Positions 6,781 through 16,139 are shown, counted from the stretch's first letter. The stretch is DNA of 64,000 nt from Chryseomicrobium palamuruense (GCF_042649045.1 NZ_JBHSEF010000016.1:1-64000); one strand, 5' to 3'. Notes: a model not told the origin generated them from the letters alone. Program-made: numbers and translations.

Positions 6781-8064
6781 ATGAAAGATTCAATATCTTC
6801 CGTTAAACACCGAAGAACTGCCCTGTTGTTATCTATACTGCCAGGGTTTGGACAATTTTATAATAAGCAGATACTTAAAGGACTTATCTTTCTGATTTTG
6901 GCTGTTTCATTTGGCTCAGTATTTTTTGAATACATTGGTTTTGGTTATTGGGGACTCTTCACACTTGGAGAAATTCCGAAACTCGATCACTCCGTCTTCT
7001 TACTGATTGATGGAATAATCGCTGTACTTTTGACTGTGATGGGATTAGGTATATATGCATTTAACTTGTATGATGCCTATCAAAATGGGAAAAAGCGAGA
7101 TCTTGGAGAAGGTGTGAATTCCGTACGTCAGCAGTATCACAACCTGATTGATAATGGATTCCCGTACCTAATGATCTCACCAGGATTTTTCTTATTGATC
7201 TTTGTGGTCATTTTCCCGATTATTTTTGTTTTGCTCCTTGCATTCACGAACTATGATCTATATCATTCTCCACCAGCGAATCTCGTGGACTGGGTTGGTC
7301 TTCAGAACTTTAAAGACATCTTTACATTAGATGTGTGGCGTGCTACTTTCTTCTCTGTATTGACGTGGACGATTGTCTGGACGTTTGGAGCGACCACATT
7401 ACAAGTAGCGCTTGGTATTTTCTTAGCGATCTTAATCAACCAAAAAGACTTAAAAGGGAAAGTTATCTACCGGACAATCATGATACTTCCATGGGCTGTC
7501 CCATCGTTTATCACAATTCTGATTTTCTCAGGGATGTTCAATGATACGTTTGGAGTGATCAATAAGACCATTCTACCGATGATTGGAATGGACGCAATTC
7601 CATGGATGACGAACGAAACGTTTACGCGATTAGCGCTCATAATGATTCAATCATGGCTTGGATTCCCGTTCATCTTCGCTATGACAACAGGAATTCTTCA
7701 GTCAATCCCAGAAGAGTTGTATGAAGCAGCGGATGTGGACGGAGCTTCTGTGTTCCAGAAGTTTTTCTCGATCACTTTGCCACTCGTGCTGTATGCAACC
7801 GCACCGATCTTGATCACACAGTACACGTTCAACTTCAATAACTTTAACGTCATCTTCCTATTCAACGGAGGAGGACCGGCACTACCGAGTCAAAATGCCG
7901 GCGGAACAGACATATTGATATCCTGGATCTATCGTTTGACGATGACAAGTGCGCAGTACGGAAAAGCCGCTGCCATCACGATGATCCTCTCCTTAATTGT
8001 TATTTCTGTTGCCTTGTGGCAGTTTAGACGTACGAAATCGTTCCAAGAGGAGGACATGATGTAA
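6781..8064 (+). CDS. malF: Maltodextrin ABC transporter permease with N-terminal membrane extension
   Basis: A 427-residue permease. The first 115 or so residues form an extra region with three hydrophobic segments (opening ILPGFGQFYNKQILKG, a pattern seen in small TM2-like membrane domains). The conventional MalF-type permease core follows, with the EAA loop EELYEAADVDGASVFQ that docks the ATPase. Bacillus MdxF-type permeases are similarly long. GGAGGCTAGGCCG precedes the ATG. The stop overlaps the malG start by one base (TAATG), so the permeases are translationally coupled. Confidence 0.85.
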   Translation: MKDSISSVKHRRTALLLSILPGFGQFYNKQILKGLIFLILAVSFGSVFFEYIGFGYWGLFTLGEIPKLDHSVFLLIDGIIAVLLTVMGLGIYAFNLYDAYQNGKKRDLGEGVNSVRQQYHNLIDNGFPYLMISPGFFLLIFVVIFPIIFVLLLAFTNYDLYHSPPANLVDWVGLQNFKDIFTLDVWRATFFSVLTWTIVWTFGATTLQVALGIFLAILINQKDLKGKVIYRTIMILPWAVPSFITILIFSGMFNDTFGVINKTILPMIGMDAIPWMTNETFTRLALIMIQSWLGFPFIFAMTTGILQSIPEELYEAADVDGASVFQKFFSITLPLVLYATAPILITQYTFNFNNFNVIFLFNGGGPALPSQNAGGTDILISWIYRLTMTSAQYGKAAAITMILSLIVISVALWQFRRTKSFQEEDMM

Positions 8065-8906
8065 TGAATAGAAAACAAGCAAAAGTCCTTCGTTTGACCG
8101 TTTCTTATCTCATTATTGCCTTGATGAGTATTGTCGTTCTTTATCCACTACTTTGGGTGCTAGGTTCTTCGTTCAACCCAGGAGATAGTTTATCGGGATC
8201 ATCGATGTTTCCTTCAAATCCAACGACGAAGCATTACGAATTTCTATTTGATTTAGAGCGTTCCAATTATTTATTATGGTATTGGAATTCAATGAAAATC
8301 AGTATTTTAACCATGATCTTCTCCGTTATTTTAGTATCATTCACAGCGTACTCCTTTTCTCGTTACCGATTCATTGGGAGAAAGAATGGACTGATGACGT
8401 TCTTGATCCTACAAATGATTCCTAACTTTGCAGCATTGATTGCGATCTTTGTACTAGCCAACCGCTTAAATTTAATCGATACGCATTTCGGATTGATTTT
8501 GTTCTATGTAGGCGGGCAGATTCCTATGAGCACGTGGCTCATGAAAGGGTACTTAGATACGATTCCGAAGGACTTGGATGAATCGGCGCGCATGGATGGT
8601 GCGGGACACTTTCGTATTTTCATTCAAATCATTATGCCGCTTGCTAAACCGATTATCTCGGTCGTGGCCTTGTTCGCGTTTATTGCGCCACTTGGTGACT
8701 TCATCATTGCACGAATCTTGCTTCGATCCAATGAACAGTTCACGTTAGCTGTGGGACTGTATGACCTGGTCGCTAAGCAATTTGGGAACTCGTTTACAAC
8801 ATTTGCTGCCGGAGCTGTACTCGTTGCTGTTCCGATTGCGATTCTGTTCTTGATGTTCCAAAAGTATTTCGTTTCTGGCCTGACAGCAGGAGGAACAAAA
8901 GGGTAA
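8064..8906 (+). CDS. malG: Maltodextrin ABC transporter permease
   Basis: A 280-residue permease with six predicted membrane helices and the EAA loop PKDLDESARMDGAGHFRIF. The C-terminus FVSGLTAGGTKG is characteristic of MalG-type permeases. AGAGGAGG lies at the 3' end of malF. It forms a heteromeric channel with the preceding malF product, and its length is normal for the family. Confidence 0.9.
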   Translation: MNRKQAKVLRLTVSYLIIALMSIVVLYPLLWVLGSSFNPGDSLSGSSMFPSNPTTKHYEFLFDLERSNYLLWYWNSMKISILTMIFSVILVSFTAYSFSRYRFIGRKNGLMTFLILQMIPNFAALIAIFVLANRLNLIDTHFGLILFYVGGQIPMSTWLMKGYLDTIPKDLDESARMDGAGHFRIFIQIIMPLAKPIISVVALFAFIAPLGDFIIARILLRSNEQFTLAVGLYDLVAKQFGNSFTTFAAGAVLVAVPIAILFLMFQKYFVSGLTAGGTKG

Positions 8907-8910
8907 TAAA

Positions 8911-8948
8911 AAAAGACACGTTGCGCAACATTTGGCAACGTGTCTTTT
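8911..8948. terminator. Bidirectional terminator between malG and the lipoprotein gene
   Basis: A perfect 14-bp stem AAAAGACACGTTGC / GCAACGTGTCTTTT. A-rich and T-rich flanks give a T-run in both directions, serving two convergent transcripts. Confidence 0.9.
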
Positions 8949-8950
8949 AC

Positions 8951-9409
8951 TTATTCTCCAGACCACATAAAGTCGTTCATGGTAACTTTTTCACCTTCAA
9001 ATTGTTCCGCAAGTGACCAGACGTCTAATTGATACGTCCCGGCAGGAACTTGCATCGTGGAAAGCTCTGTCGTGATATCTAAAGGTAATTCCCATGTCTT
9101 ACCTGCTGCAACGACTTGTTCTGTCAAAGCTTGTGTAAACATTTTATTCATAGAATACGTGAAAAGAGGTTCTTTGGTATCATCAATCAGTTGATATTCA
9201 AATAACTGACCGCTTGTAAATGTTAATGTGACATCTTCGTTCGTATCGTTTGTTATGACCAAAAAATATTCGCCATCTTGTTCTTTGATTTGTTGTGAAA
9301 GTTCACCTGGCATCTCCTCACCTGCTCCTGTTGTTTGATTACTCATGGACCCGCAAGCCGCAAGCAGCATAACTAGTGCAGCTAGTATGATAAGTATCCA
9401 CTTCTTCAT
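8951..9409 (-). CDS. BsuPI-like proteinase inhibitor domain lipoprotein
   Basis: A 152-residue secreted lipoprotein: hydrophobic signal with lipobox Cys19 (MLLAAC), then a beta-sandwich domain. The motif YFLVITNDTNEDVTLTFTSGQ with later WELPLDI and PAGTYQLDVW matches the intracellular proteinase inhibitor BsuPI family (PF12690), here in an exported form. Inhibitory activity is not assured for lipoprotein members. It lies 15 bp downstream of the acyltransferase on the same strand and is probably co-transcribed with it. Confidence 0.75.
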   Translation of the reverse strand: MKKWILIILAALVMLLAACGSMSNQTTGAGEEMPGELSQQIKEQDGEYFLVITNDTNEDVTLTFTSGQLFEYQLIDDTKEPLFTYSMNKMFTQALTEQVVAAGKTWELPLDITTELSTMQVPAGTYQLDVWSLAEQFEGEKVTMNDFMWSGE

Positions 9410-9424
9410 TGGACAATTCCTCCT

Positions 9425-10492
9425 TTATGAAGTAGACTTCAGAAATGGTTTTTTCGTTACACGTATCCGCGAAATATTTCCAAGAGCGACTTCTCCGTAT
9501 GGAAGAAAACGGAGCATGAGTATGGACACGAGAATCGGGAAGAGAATACCCGTAACTGTGAACAGAATCGGCCCGAAAGTAAAATAATCATTAAGAATCA
9601 TATACGTAAAGATATGAAGGTACATGATCGCAATCGAATGCTTCTCGATATATGGAAGCATGCGCATTTGGAAATGCCTAGCTACAAATTGGAACACCCA
9701 GATGAAGACAATGATCATCGCAAGTGGGATGACGAGATCTAAGAAAAAGTGATTGTATCGTAAAAATTTGAGGCTTAAATGATAATCGATCCAGCCAATT
9801 TTATCGACGATGATAGCCGTCACTGTGACGCCGAGCGCAATCCAACCCGTCCGGTTCGAAATCTTAAGCCAGAAGTCTTTTAGATAGCTCCCTAGCGCAA
9901 AGTAGACGACGGCAATAAAAGCGACATCAAGGTTCCAGAGCATTGGAATGTTTTGAGAGGCTTCGTCTGGAGCACCGCCTACCACGTCCATCGCCCAAAA
10001 ACTTTGAATATGCGCTACACTATAGAGTACAGCGAGAATGACATATTGTACGTTACGAGATGCGTAGAGTGTTAAAAATGTAAAAATGACATACGAGAAA
10101 TAAAGCGTCGTAATAAACCAGATAACACCGTATGCACCACGCGCGAAACGGCCACCGACAAGGATTTTAAAGAAATCTTCCGCATACCAACGCCAATCAA
10201 AATTAAGAGTGGTAAGCTCCATCGAGTATCGAACCAATGTAATAGAGACTAAAAAGAAGAAATAAGGGAATAATAATTGCATAAATCGTTTGGTTAATGC
10301 GCCATTTGCCTCTTTCAGAGATGCAACTTCCTTAAAGAAAATGCCGCTTAATAAAAAGAAGGCTGGCATGTGAAACCAATAAATATATTGAATGAGTGGG
10401 AATGGCATTTCTCCTGGATAGTGTCCAAGAACCACAAGAATCATTAAAGATCCTTTGGCAGCGTCAAGCCATGTAATCCTATTTTTTGTCAT
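9425..10492 (-). CDS. Acyltransferase 3 family membrane protein
   Basis: A 355-residue integral membrane protein of the acyltransferase-3 family (OafA / fucose 4-O-acetylase type), about ten membrane helices. It opens TWLDAAKGSLMILVVLGH, containing the family's conserved near-N-terminal His, and has the expected HMPAFFLLSGIFF motif. Such enzymes O-acetylate envelope polysaccharides or other surface molecules; the acceptor is unknown. A start seven codons upstream is possible, but AGGAGGAATC sits seven bases before the chosen ATG. It is divergent from the SGNH hydrolase gene, which could remove similar esters. Confidence 0.8.
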   Translation of the reverse strand: MTKNRITWLDAAKGSLMILVVLGHYPGEMPFPLIQYIYWFHMPAFFLLSGIFFKEVASLKEANGALTKRFMQLLFPYFFFLVSITLVRYSMELTTLNFDWRWYAEDFFKILVGGRFARGAYGVIWFITTLYFSYVIFTFLTLYASRNVQYVILAVLYSVAHIQSFWAMDVVGGAPDEASQNIPMLWNLDVAFIAVVYFALGSYLKDFWLKISNRTGWIALGVTVTAIIVDKIGWIDYHLSLKFLRYNHFFLDLVIPLAMIIVFIWVFQFVARHFQMRMLPYIEKHSIAIMYLHIFTYMILNDYFTFGPILFTVTGILFPILVSILMLRFLPYGEVALGNISRIRVTKKPFLKSTS

Positions 10493-10586
10493 GATGATTC
10501 CTCCTAGAGGCATAGTCGTGCTGAATTGTTGTCAAACGGTATAATACCATCATTTTGATAGAATCTAAACCTGGAGGATATTACCA

Positions 10587-11204
10587 ATGGAAATATTGCT
10601 TTTTGGAGATAGTTTAATTGCACGTCATGAGGGACTAGAGGAGCCTATGCTGAATGCCAAACTAAACCCATATTTTCCGGAAGATCAGCTGATCAATAAA
10701 GGAATAGGTGGAAATACAACAACCGACGCAATGAAGAGGTTGAAGCAAGATGTACTCAGTATTCAACCAGACATCGCAGTAATCCAATTCGGTTCCAATG
10801 ATTCTGCCGTGCATAAGCATGTGCCTCGTGAAATGTATCAAGTGAACTTGGAACAGATTGTAGAAGCTATCGGACCAAAACATTGTATTTTAGTGACGCC
10901 ACCACCTGTGGATGAGACACTACAACCGAACCGGTCTAATCAAGTACTTGAATCCTACGGGGAAGCGGTAAAAATGGTTGCTGACAAATATGGTACTGGC
11001 TTCATTGACCTGTATTCGGCATTTATGAAACGTCCAGATCTCAATGAACTCCTTCGAGGTATGGAAGACGACGGCCTTCACTACGGAGATGCAGGGTATA
11101 CTCTTGTTGCTGAAACGTTCGCACCTGTGATTGAAGCTTATAAACAACATGTGCCAGCCCGGAAGGTATCTTTTCTTGGTCGCCTGAAGCAGCTGTTTAC
11201 ATAG
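10587..11204 (+). CDS. SGNH/GDSL-type esterase
   Basis: A 205-residue cytoplasmic hydrolase with the four SGNH blocks: FGDSL with nucleophile Ser9, the Gly in NKGIGGNTTT, Asn in QFGSNDS, and the Asp/His pair in DDGLHYGDAGY near residue 162. Members cleave acyl esters; the natural substrate is unknown. No signal peptide is seen. CTGGAGG precedes the ATG, and a TATAAT element lies about 40 bp upstream. It stands between a divergent acyltransferase and the tsa operon. Confidence 0.85.
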   Translation: MEILLFGDSLIARHEGLEEPMLNAKLNPYFPEDQLINKGIGGNTTTDAMKRLKQDVLSIQPDIAVIQFGSNDSAVHKHVPREMYQVNLEQIVEAIGPKHCILVTPPPVDETLQPNRSNQVLESYGEAVKMVADKYGTGFIDLYSAFMKRPDLNELLRGMEDDGLHYGDAGYTLVAETFAPVIEAYKQHVPARKVSFLGRLKQLFT

Positions 11205-11266
11205 GTGGCATCTTCAGAAGCTTCATATTATAATGAAGGGCAGTGCATAAGAACGGAGAAGAAACG

Positions 11267-11731
11267 ATGACTCAATTTAGATGGACAACACTTAAAGATA
11301 CAAAACAACATGCCAAGGCGCTAGCAGATAAACTTAGTGGTGGAGAAGTTTTGACATTAGAAGGCGACTTAGGTGCAGGAAAGACGACGTGGACCAAGTT
11401 TTTCGCGGAAGCTCTTGGCGTGGAAGGGAACGTCAACAGTCCGACGTTTACCATCTATAAGATGTATGAAGGACGTGTCCCTTTTCATCATCTCGATGTC
11501 TACCGACTGGCAGATAGTGAGGAAGATCTCGGATGGGATGAAATCTTTGACGGGGAAGCCATCTCTGTCGTTGAATGGGCACGGTACATTGAGTATGCCC
11601 TTCCGGATGAGCGACTGGAGATGACCATCACGCTGACGGAACATGGCGAACGCATGTGTACGATGCACGGAAAAGGTGCTCGATTTGAACAGTTGGTAAA
11701 GGAGCTTGCAGATGATTTGGCTAGGAATTGA
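11267..11731 (+). CDS. tsaE: tRNA t6A threonylcarbamoyl synthesis ATPase TsaE
   Basis: A 154-residue P-loop protein with Walker A GDLGAGKTT near residue 34 and the family motif SPTFTIYKMYEG. It acts with TsaB and TsaD to transfer threonylcarbamoyl to A37 of ANN-decoding tRNAs. The open frame starts eight codons earlier at 11243, but GGAGAAG lies just before the ATG at 11267. It is first of four overlapping genes and overlaps tsaB by 20 bp. It corresponds to B. subtilis ydiB. Confidence 0.95.
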   Translation: MTQFRWTTLKDTKQHAKALADKLSGGEVLTLEGDLGAGKTTWTKFFAEALGVEGNVNSPTFTIYKMYEGRVPFHHLDVYRLADSEEDLGWDEIFDGEAISVVEWARYIEYALPDERLEMTITLTEHGERMCTMHGKGARFEQLVKELADDLARN

Positions 11732-12386
11732 TACATCGACAAAACCACTTAGTGTCGCGATAGTAAAGGATGGGGTAGTGATTGACGAGCACCGAGATAG
11801 TCGAGGCCTAACTCATTCAGCTGGCGCTATGCCTGCTGTTGTGCGTCTCCTTGAGGAAGTCAAACTGACACCGCAAGACCTAGGGGCCATCGCAGTAGCG
11901 AAAGGGCCAGGTTCGTATACGGGCATCCGAATTGGGATGACACTGGCAAAAACTCTTGCGTGGTCACTCCAAATTCCAGTCTATCCAGTCTCTAGCCTAG
12001 AAGTGCTGGCAGCCGGTGGTAGATGGTTTCCTGGACTGACAGTAAGTATTATGGACGCGAGACGAAATCACGTGTTTGTTGGTGTCTATAAGCAAGGTGA
12101 AGAGAAACTTGAGAAGCATTTAGCATTTGATGAATTGCTTCGCTTCTTGCAACAAGCTGGAGAACCTGTCCTCTGGGTGGGTCTCGATACGGCTATTTAT
12201 CAAGAGCAAATCAAAGCAACGGATCTCGAATCTTATTTCGCTGAACTTGAACAACAGCTTCCAAGTGCGGCTTCTCTTATTCGACTCGCGATGACTAAAG
12301 AACCAGTAGAAGCGGTTCATGACCTGACGCCGTCTTATTTACGAATCACAGAAGCGGAAGCGAACTGGTTGAAAGCCAATGAATGA
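11712..12386 (+). CDS. tsaB: tRNA t6A modification protein TsaB
   Basis: A 224-residue ASKHA-fold protein without the metal site of TsaD, opening MIWLGIDTSTKPLSVAIV and carrying GPGSYTGIRIGM. It is the dimerisation partner of TsaD. The ATG at 11712 has AAGGAG seven bases upstream, inside the end of tsaE; a TTG two codons earlier is less likely. It corresponds to B. subtilis ydiC. Confidence 0.95.
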   Translation: MIWLGIDTSTKPLSVAIVKDGVVIDEHRDSRGLTHSAGAMPAVVRLLEEVKLTPQDLGAIAVAKGPGSYTGIRIGMTLAKTLAWSLQIPVYPVSSLEVLAAGGRWFPGLTVSIMDARRNHVFVGVYKQGEEKLEKHLAFDELLRFLQQAGEPVLWVGLDTAIYQEQIKATDLESYFAELEQQLPSAASLIRLAMTKEPVEAVHDLTPSYLRITEAEANWLKANE

Positions 12387-12831
12387 CATCACGTTGCGTA
12401 AAATGACACTAGATGATGTAGATGCTGTTTGGACACTGGAAAAAGAGGCGTTTCCAACACCATGGTCACGTGATGCATTTGTGCATGAGATGATCGGTAA
12501 TCGCTTTGCCTATTATGTTGTGGGTGAAGACGAGGAAGGGGAAGTTGTCGCATTTTGTGGCATGTGGCTCGTAGAAGACGAATGTCACATCACGAACGTA
12601 GCGGTCACGAAACGATTGCGTGGCCAAAAGATTGGAGAAGCACTGATGCGTGAAGCGATGTCCATTACGAAAGCGCATGGCGGACGAGTGATGACGCTTG
12701 AAGTGCGCGTTTCAAATGATACGGCTAAAAATCTTTATTATAAATTAGGATTCCAGGACGGTGGAATCCGCAAAAACTATTACACGGATACGCAAGAAGA
12801 CGCGCTCGTGATGTGGGTGGAATTCGAATGA
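12379..12831 (+). CDS. rimI: Ribosomal protein alanine N-acetyltransferase RimI
   Basis: A 150-residue GNAT enzyme with motif A region VAVTKRLRGQKIGEALMREA (acetyl-CoA pyrophosphate binding) and the C-terminal NLYYKLGFQDGGIRKNYY. It acetylates the N-terminus of ribosomal protein S18 in model bacteria. It overlaps tsaB by eight bases and tsaD by four, so translation is coupled. It corresponds to B. subtilis ydiD. Confidence 0.9.
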   Translation: MNDITLRKMTLDDVDAVWTLEKEAFPTPWSRDAFVHEMIGNRFAYYVVGEDEEGEVVAFCGMWLVEDECHITNVAVTKRLRGQKIGEALMREAMSITKAHGGRVMTLEVRVSNDTAKNLYYKLGFQDGGIRKNYYTDTQEDALVMWVEFE

Positions 12832-13838
12832 CATATATATTAGGAATAGAAACAAGTTGTGATGAGACGGCAGCTTCCGTTGTGAAGGACGGGACGGTCA
12901 TTGTTTCCAATGTCGTCGCCTCTCAGATTGAAAGTCACAAACGGTTTGGCGGAGTCGTACCGGAAATTGCTTCGCGTCACCATGTCGAACAGATTACACT
13001 GGTGATTGAAGAAGCGATGAAACAGGCGGATCTGCAACCCAAAGACTTATCAGCTGTAGCGGTCACGGAAGGCCCTGGTCTTGTAGGAGCCTTACTCATC
13101 GGTATTCAAGCAGCAAAAGCCTTTGCATTTGCTAACCAGTTGCCACTCATTGGTGTCCATCATATCGCAGGACATGTTTATGCGAATGCTTTAGAGCATC
13201 CGATGGAGTTTCCTATGCTTGCTCTTGTCATCTCCGGTGGACATACGGAGCTAGTGGTCATGGAAGAGGATGGGCGCTTTGAAAAAATTGGAGAGACACG
13301 CGACGATGCAGCAGGGGAAGCGTATGACAAGGTGGCGCGCGTATTGAAACTTCCTTACCCGGGAGGACCTCACATCGATCGTCTCGCTTCTACTAGTGAT
13401 GGAGCTGTCGAGTTTCCTCGCGTCTGGTTAGAGGAAGACTCCTATGATTTCAGCTTTAGTGGGTTGAAGTCAGCGGTCATCAACTACCAGCACAATCTTC
13501 AACAAAAAGGCGAAGAAATCAACCCTTCCCATGTGGCAGCGGGCTTTCAACAGAGTGTGGTGGAAGTAGTGACGGAAAAAACACGTCGAGCAGCCGAGGC
13601 GTATGGTGTAAAACAAGTTATTGCTGCAGGTGGAGTAGCCGCCAACAAAGGCTTACGTGCGAAACTTGAAATGACGTTTAAAGAAGCAAACATTCCGTTT
13701 TACGTACCATCACTCCCATTATGTACGGACAATGCTGCGATGATCGCGGCAGCTGGTTACTCAAAATATAAAGCAGGGGACTTTGCTGGATTCGATATGA
13801 ACGGACGACCGGGCATGCCCCTTAAGAGTTGGAACTAA
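12828..13838 (+). CDS. tsaD: tRNA N6-adenosine threonylcarbamoyltransferase TsaD
   Basis: A 336-residue metalloenzyme, formerly Gcp. The opening ILGIETSCDETAASVV, the iron-binding motif HHIAGH (about residues 110-115), SGGHTEL and the late CTDNAAMIAAAG are all intact. It performs the final transfer in t6A synthesis. The ATG at 12828 overlaps the rimI stop (ATGA); an upstream GTG is inside the ribosome site. It ends the operon with a terminator at 13837. It corresponds to B. subtilis ydiE (gcp). Confidence 0.97.
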   Translation: MTYILGIETSCDETAASVVKDGTVIVSNVVASQIESHKRFGGVVPEIASRHHVEQITLVIEEAMKQADLQPKDLSAVAVTEGPGLVGALLIGIQAAKAFAFANQLPLIGVHHIAGHVYANALEHPMEFPMLALVISGGHTELVVMEEDGRFEKIGETRDDAAGEAYDKVARVLKLPYPGGPHIDRLASTSDGAVEFPRVWLEEDSYDFSFSGLKSAVINYQHNLQQKGEEINPSHVAAGFQQSVVEVVTEKTRRAAEAYGVKQVIAAGGVAANKGLRAKLEMTFKEANIPFYVPSLPLCTDNAAMIAAAGYSKYKAGDFAGFDMNGRPGMPLKSWN

Positions 13839-13863
13839 CCATAGGAAACTATGGTTTTTTCTT
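13837..13863 (+). terminator. Terminator of the tsa operon
   Basis: AACCATA GGAAAC TATGGTT followed by a T-run, starting at the tsaD stop. Confidence 0.85.
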
Positions 13864-13949
13864 TATGCTCATTAAATATTTCGAATATTACAACATTGTT
13901 AAATTTGTTAACAAATTCGACTTCATTCGTCAAGACGGAACATTTGTAC

Positions 13950-14065
13950 TTATGCACAATTTGTTAGTAACTTGTGCATAACTAGATGGAATTCAATATG
14001 TTGTGTGTACATAACTAAAAAAAATGTGCGTAACTTCTATTTTGATCTGTGGATAATGTGTATAA
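13950..14065. promoter_or_regulatory. Cluster of DnaA-box-like 9-mers
   Basis: The 366-bp gap between the convergent tsaD and abcF genes holds one perfect DnaA box (TGTGGATAA, 14048-14056, reverse of TTATCCACA). One-mismatch boxes are TTATGCACA (13950-13958), TGTGCATAA (13973-13981) and TGTGTATAA (14057-14065, abutting the perfect one). Weaker two-mismatch sites are at 14006-14014 and 14025-14033. Most point the same way. I recall that the gcp 3' region of B. subtilis is one of its few DnaA-box clusters outside oriC, so position as well as sequence supports DnaA binding. The rest of the gap holds only a palindrome, ATTTGTTAACAAAT, near 13904. Confidence 0.7.
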
Positions 14066-14173
14066 GACTGTTGATAGTTGATAAATCAAGCTTTTTTCTG
14101 TGAATTACTTTGTGGAATAAATGTTACGGGAAAAAAGACTTGACCCATATATAGTAGAAAAATGTCGAAATAA

Positions 14174-14206
14174 CACGAAAAAAAGAACCGACATTGGGCC
14201 GGTTCT
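14174..14206 (-). terminator. Terminator of the ABC-F gene
   Basis: On the minus strand AGAACCG pairs with CGGTTCT and is followed by seven T. The stem includes part of the abcF stop codon. Confidence 0.85.
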
Positions 14207-16139
14207 ATAAACTCTCTAATTCCTCATGGATCTCTAGCCATTCCATGGATAACTCTTCATGGGCAGTCTTCTTTTCATCTAGCTCAGAAGTGAGCGTAAC
14301 GACTTGTGTATGGTCTCCGAAAACTTCCGGTTTTGACAGTTCGTTTTCGAGTGTCTTCATCTGATTTTCCAAGGCGTGTAAAGCTTCTTCAATCTCAGCC
14401 ACTTTTCGCGATAGCTGACGTTCGCGTTTTTTCGCTGTCCTATCAATTTGAGAGGTCGTATCTGTCGATTGCGTTTGAACAGATGGGGAAGCTGCGGTTT
14501 CTAATTCTAACGCCAGTTCCCGTTGTTCTTCTTTCTTCTCCAAATAGTAGTCATAGTCCCCTAAGAATACCTCACTTCCTTCAGGAGAAAGCTCAACCAC
14601 TTTTGTCGCGATGCGATTGATGAAGTAGCGGTCATGAGAAACGAAGACCAGGGTGCCTCTGTAATCGATGAGCGCATTCTCTAAAATCTCTTTACTGTCT
14701 AAATCCAAGTGGTTCGTCGGCTCATCAAGGATGAGCGTATTCGCCTTAAGTAACATGAGTTTGGCTAAAGCAAGACGAGCTTTTTCTCCCCCCGATAAAG
14801 AAGAGACCGGTTTGGATACATCGTCTCCGGAAAATAGGAAGCGACCAAGGACCGTGCGCACATCGCGTTCATTCATCATCGGCCATTCATCCCACAGCTC
14901 TTGGAGAACACTTTTCGATGTATGCAGTTCCGCTTGTTCCTGATCATAATAGCCAAACTGGACATTCGTGCCATAGAAGACGGAGCCTTTTTCTGCGTCG
15001 ATTTTCTTCATGATGGTTTTGAGTAACGTAGACTTTCCAATCCCGTTCGGACCAATTAGTGCGATCCGGTCCCTTTTATAGACAGGGAATTGAATGCCAC
15101 GAGCGACGATTTTTTCTCCATACCCAATCGCTAGATCTTCAATCCTTAGCACATCATTGCCGCTCTCACGGTCAAGAGTAAAGCCGAAGGACGCGGATTT
15201 TTCATCGCCATCCGGAGAATCCATCCAGTCCGTTTTCTCCAAGACCTTCCTACGGGACTGAGCCATCTTCGTCGTTGAAGCACGGGCCAGGTTCTTTTGC
15301 ACGAACTCTTCAAGCTTTGCTTTTTCTTCTTGTTGTCGTTCAAACGTCTTTTGATCTTTTTCATACTGCAATGCTTTTTGAGTGAGATACGCAGAGTAAT
15401 TGCCAACATACCGCGTCACTTTCTTCCGAGATACTTCATAGACCAGATTCGTCACTTGATCGAGGAAATACCGGTCATGGGAGACGATGACGAGAGATCC
15501 TGGATAGTTCTTTAAATAGTTTTCTAGAAAGGCGAGCGTCTCGATGTCTAAGTGGTTGGTCGGCTCATCGAGTAGCAGCAGGTCAGGTTGAATCAACAGT
15601 TGTTTTGCTAAAGCAAGACGCGTTCGTTGTCCTCCGGAAAGAGCGGTTACGGGCTTGTCATAGTCCTCAGGGTAAAACTGGAGACCATGCAAGATGGAGC
15701 GCGTATCACTTTCATAGCGGAAGCCACCTGCGTCTTTAAAATCTTGTTGCGCTTGATCATACATCGTTGTCACTTTCTGAAACGCTGAAGGGTCATTGTA
15801 GACATCCGGATCAGCCATTTGCTTCTCAAGGGCTCGAAGTTCTTGCTCTTGTTGTTTCAGTGGTTCGAATACCGTCATCATCTCGTTCCAAATGGAGAGA
15901 GGACTGTCAATTCCGGAATGTTGTTCTAAATAACCGAATGTTTTATTTTTAGGCATGACAATCTCGCCTGAATCGTAGCTCATTTCTCCTGCAATGATTT
16001 TCAGGAGAGTTGATTTTCCTGCACCATTTCGTCCGACAAGAGCTACGCGTTCCCGCTCTTTGACTTCAAGTTTGCAGTTGATTAAGATGTCTTCTCCTGC
16101 AAATGATTTGGTGACATTTTGAACTTGTAAAATAATCAC
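14205..16139 (-). CDS. ydiF: ABC-F family ATPase (YdiF-like)
   Basis: A 644-residue soluble protein with two ABC cassettes and no membrane segments. The first has GRNGAGKST, LSGGQRTRLALAKQ and LLLLDEPTNHLD. The second has GPNGIGKST, SLSGGEKARLALAKLM and LILDEPTNHLD. A charged interdomain linker and a C-terminal coiled coil complete the ABC-F layout. These proteins act on the ribosomal E site; this subgroup is not a known resistance determinant. The frame is open for 70 codons upstream, but GTG at 16139 with AGAGGTG ahead gives the expected length. It converges on tsaD. Confidence 0.9.
   Translation of the reverse strand: MIILQVQNVTKSFAGEDILINCKLEVKERERVALVGRNGAGKSTLLKIIAGEMSYDSGEIVMPKNKTFGYLEQHSGIDSPLSIWNEMMTVFEPLKQQEQELRALEKQMADPDVYNDPSAFQKVTTMYDQAQQDFKDAGGFRYESDTRSILHGLQFYPEDYDKPVTALSGGQRTRLALAKQLLIQPDLLLLDEPTNHLDIETLAFLENYLKNYPGSLVIVSHDRYFLDQVTNLVYEVSRKKVTRYVGNYSAYLTQKALQYEKDQKTFERQQEEKAKLEEFVQKNLARASTTKMAQSRRKVLEKTDWMDSPDGDEKSASFGFTLDRESGNDVLRIEDLAIGYGEKIVARGIQFPVYKRDRIALIGPNGIGKSTLLKTIMKKIDAEKGSVFYGTNVQFGYYDQEQAELHTSKSVLQELWDEWPMMNERDVRTVLGRFLFSGDDVSKPVSSLSGGEKARLALAKLMLLKANTLILDEPTNHLDLDSKEILENALIDYRGTLVFVSHDRYFINRIATKVVELSPEGSEVFLGDYDYYLEKKEEQRELALELETAASPSVQTQSTDTTSQIDRTAKKRERQLSRKVAEIEEALHALENQMKTLENELSKPEVFGDHTQVVTLTSELDEKKTAHEELSMEWLEIHEELESL

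Noticed and set aside
13904..13917. Palindrome ATTTGTTAACAAAT as a Rex operator
   Set aside because: Half-sites do not match TTGTGAA-N4-TTCACAA and spacing is wrong; it also lies at the 3' ends of two convergent genes.
14306..15952. Plus-strand frames inside the ABC-F gene
   Set aside because: Opposite a well-supported gene with intact ABC motifs; no ribosome sites.
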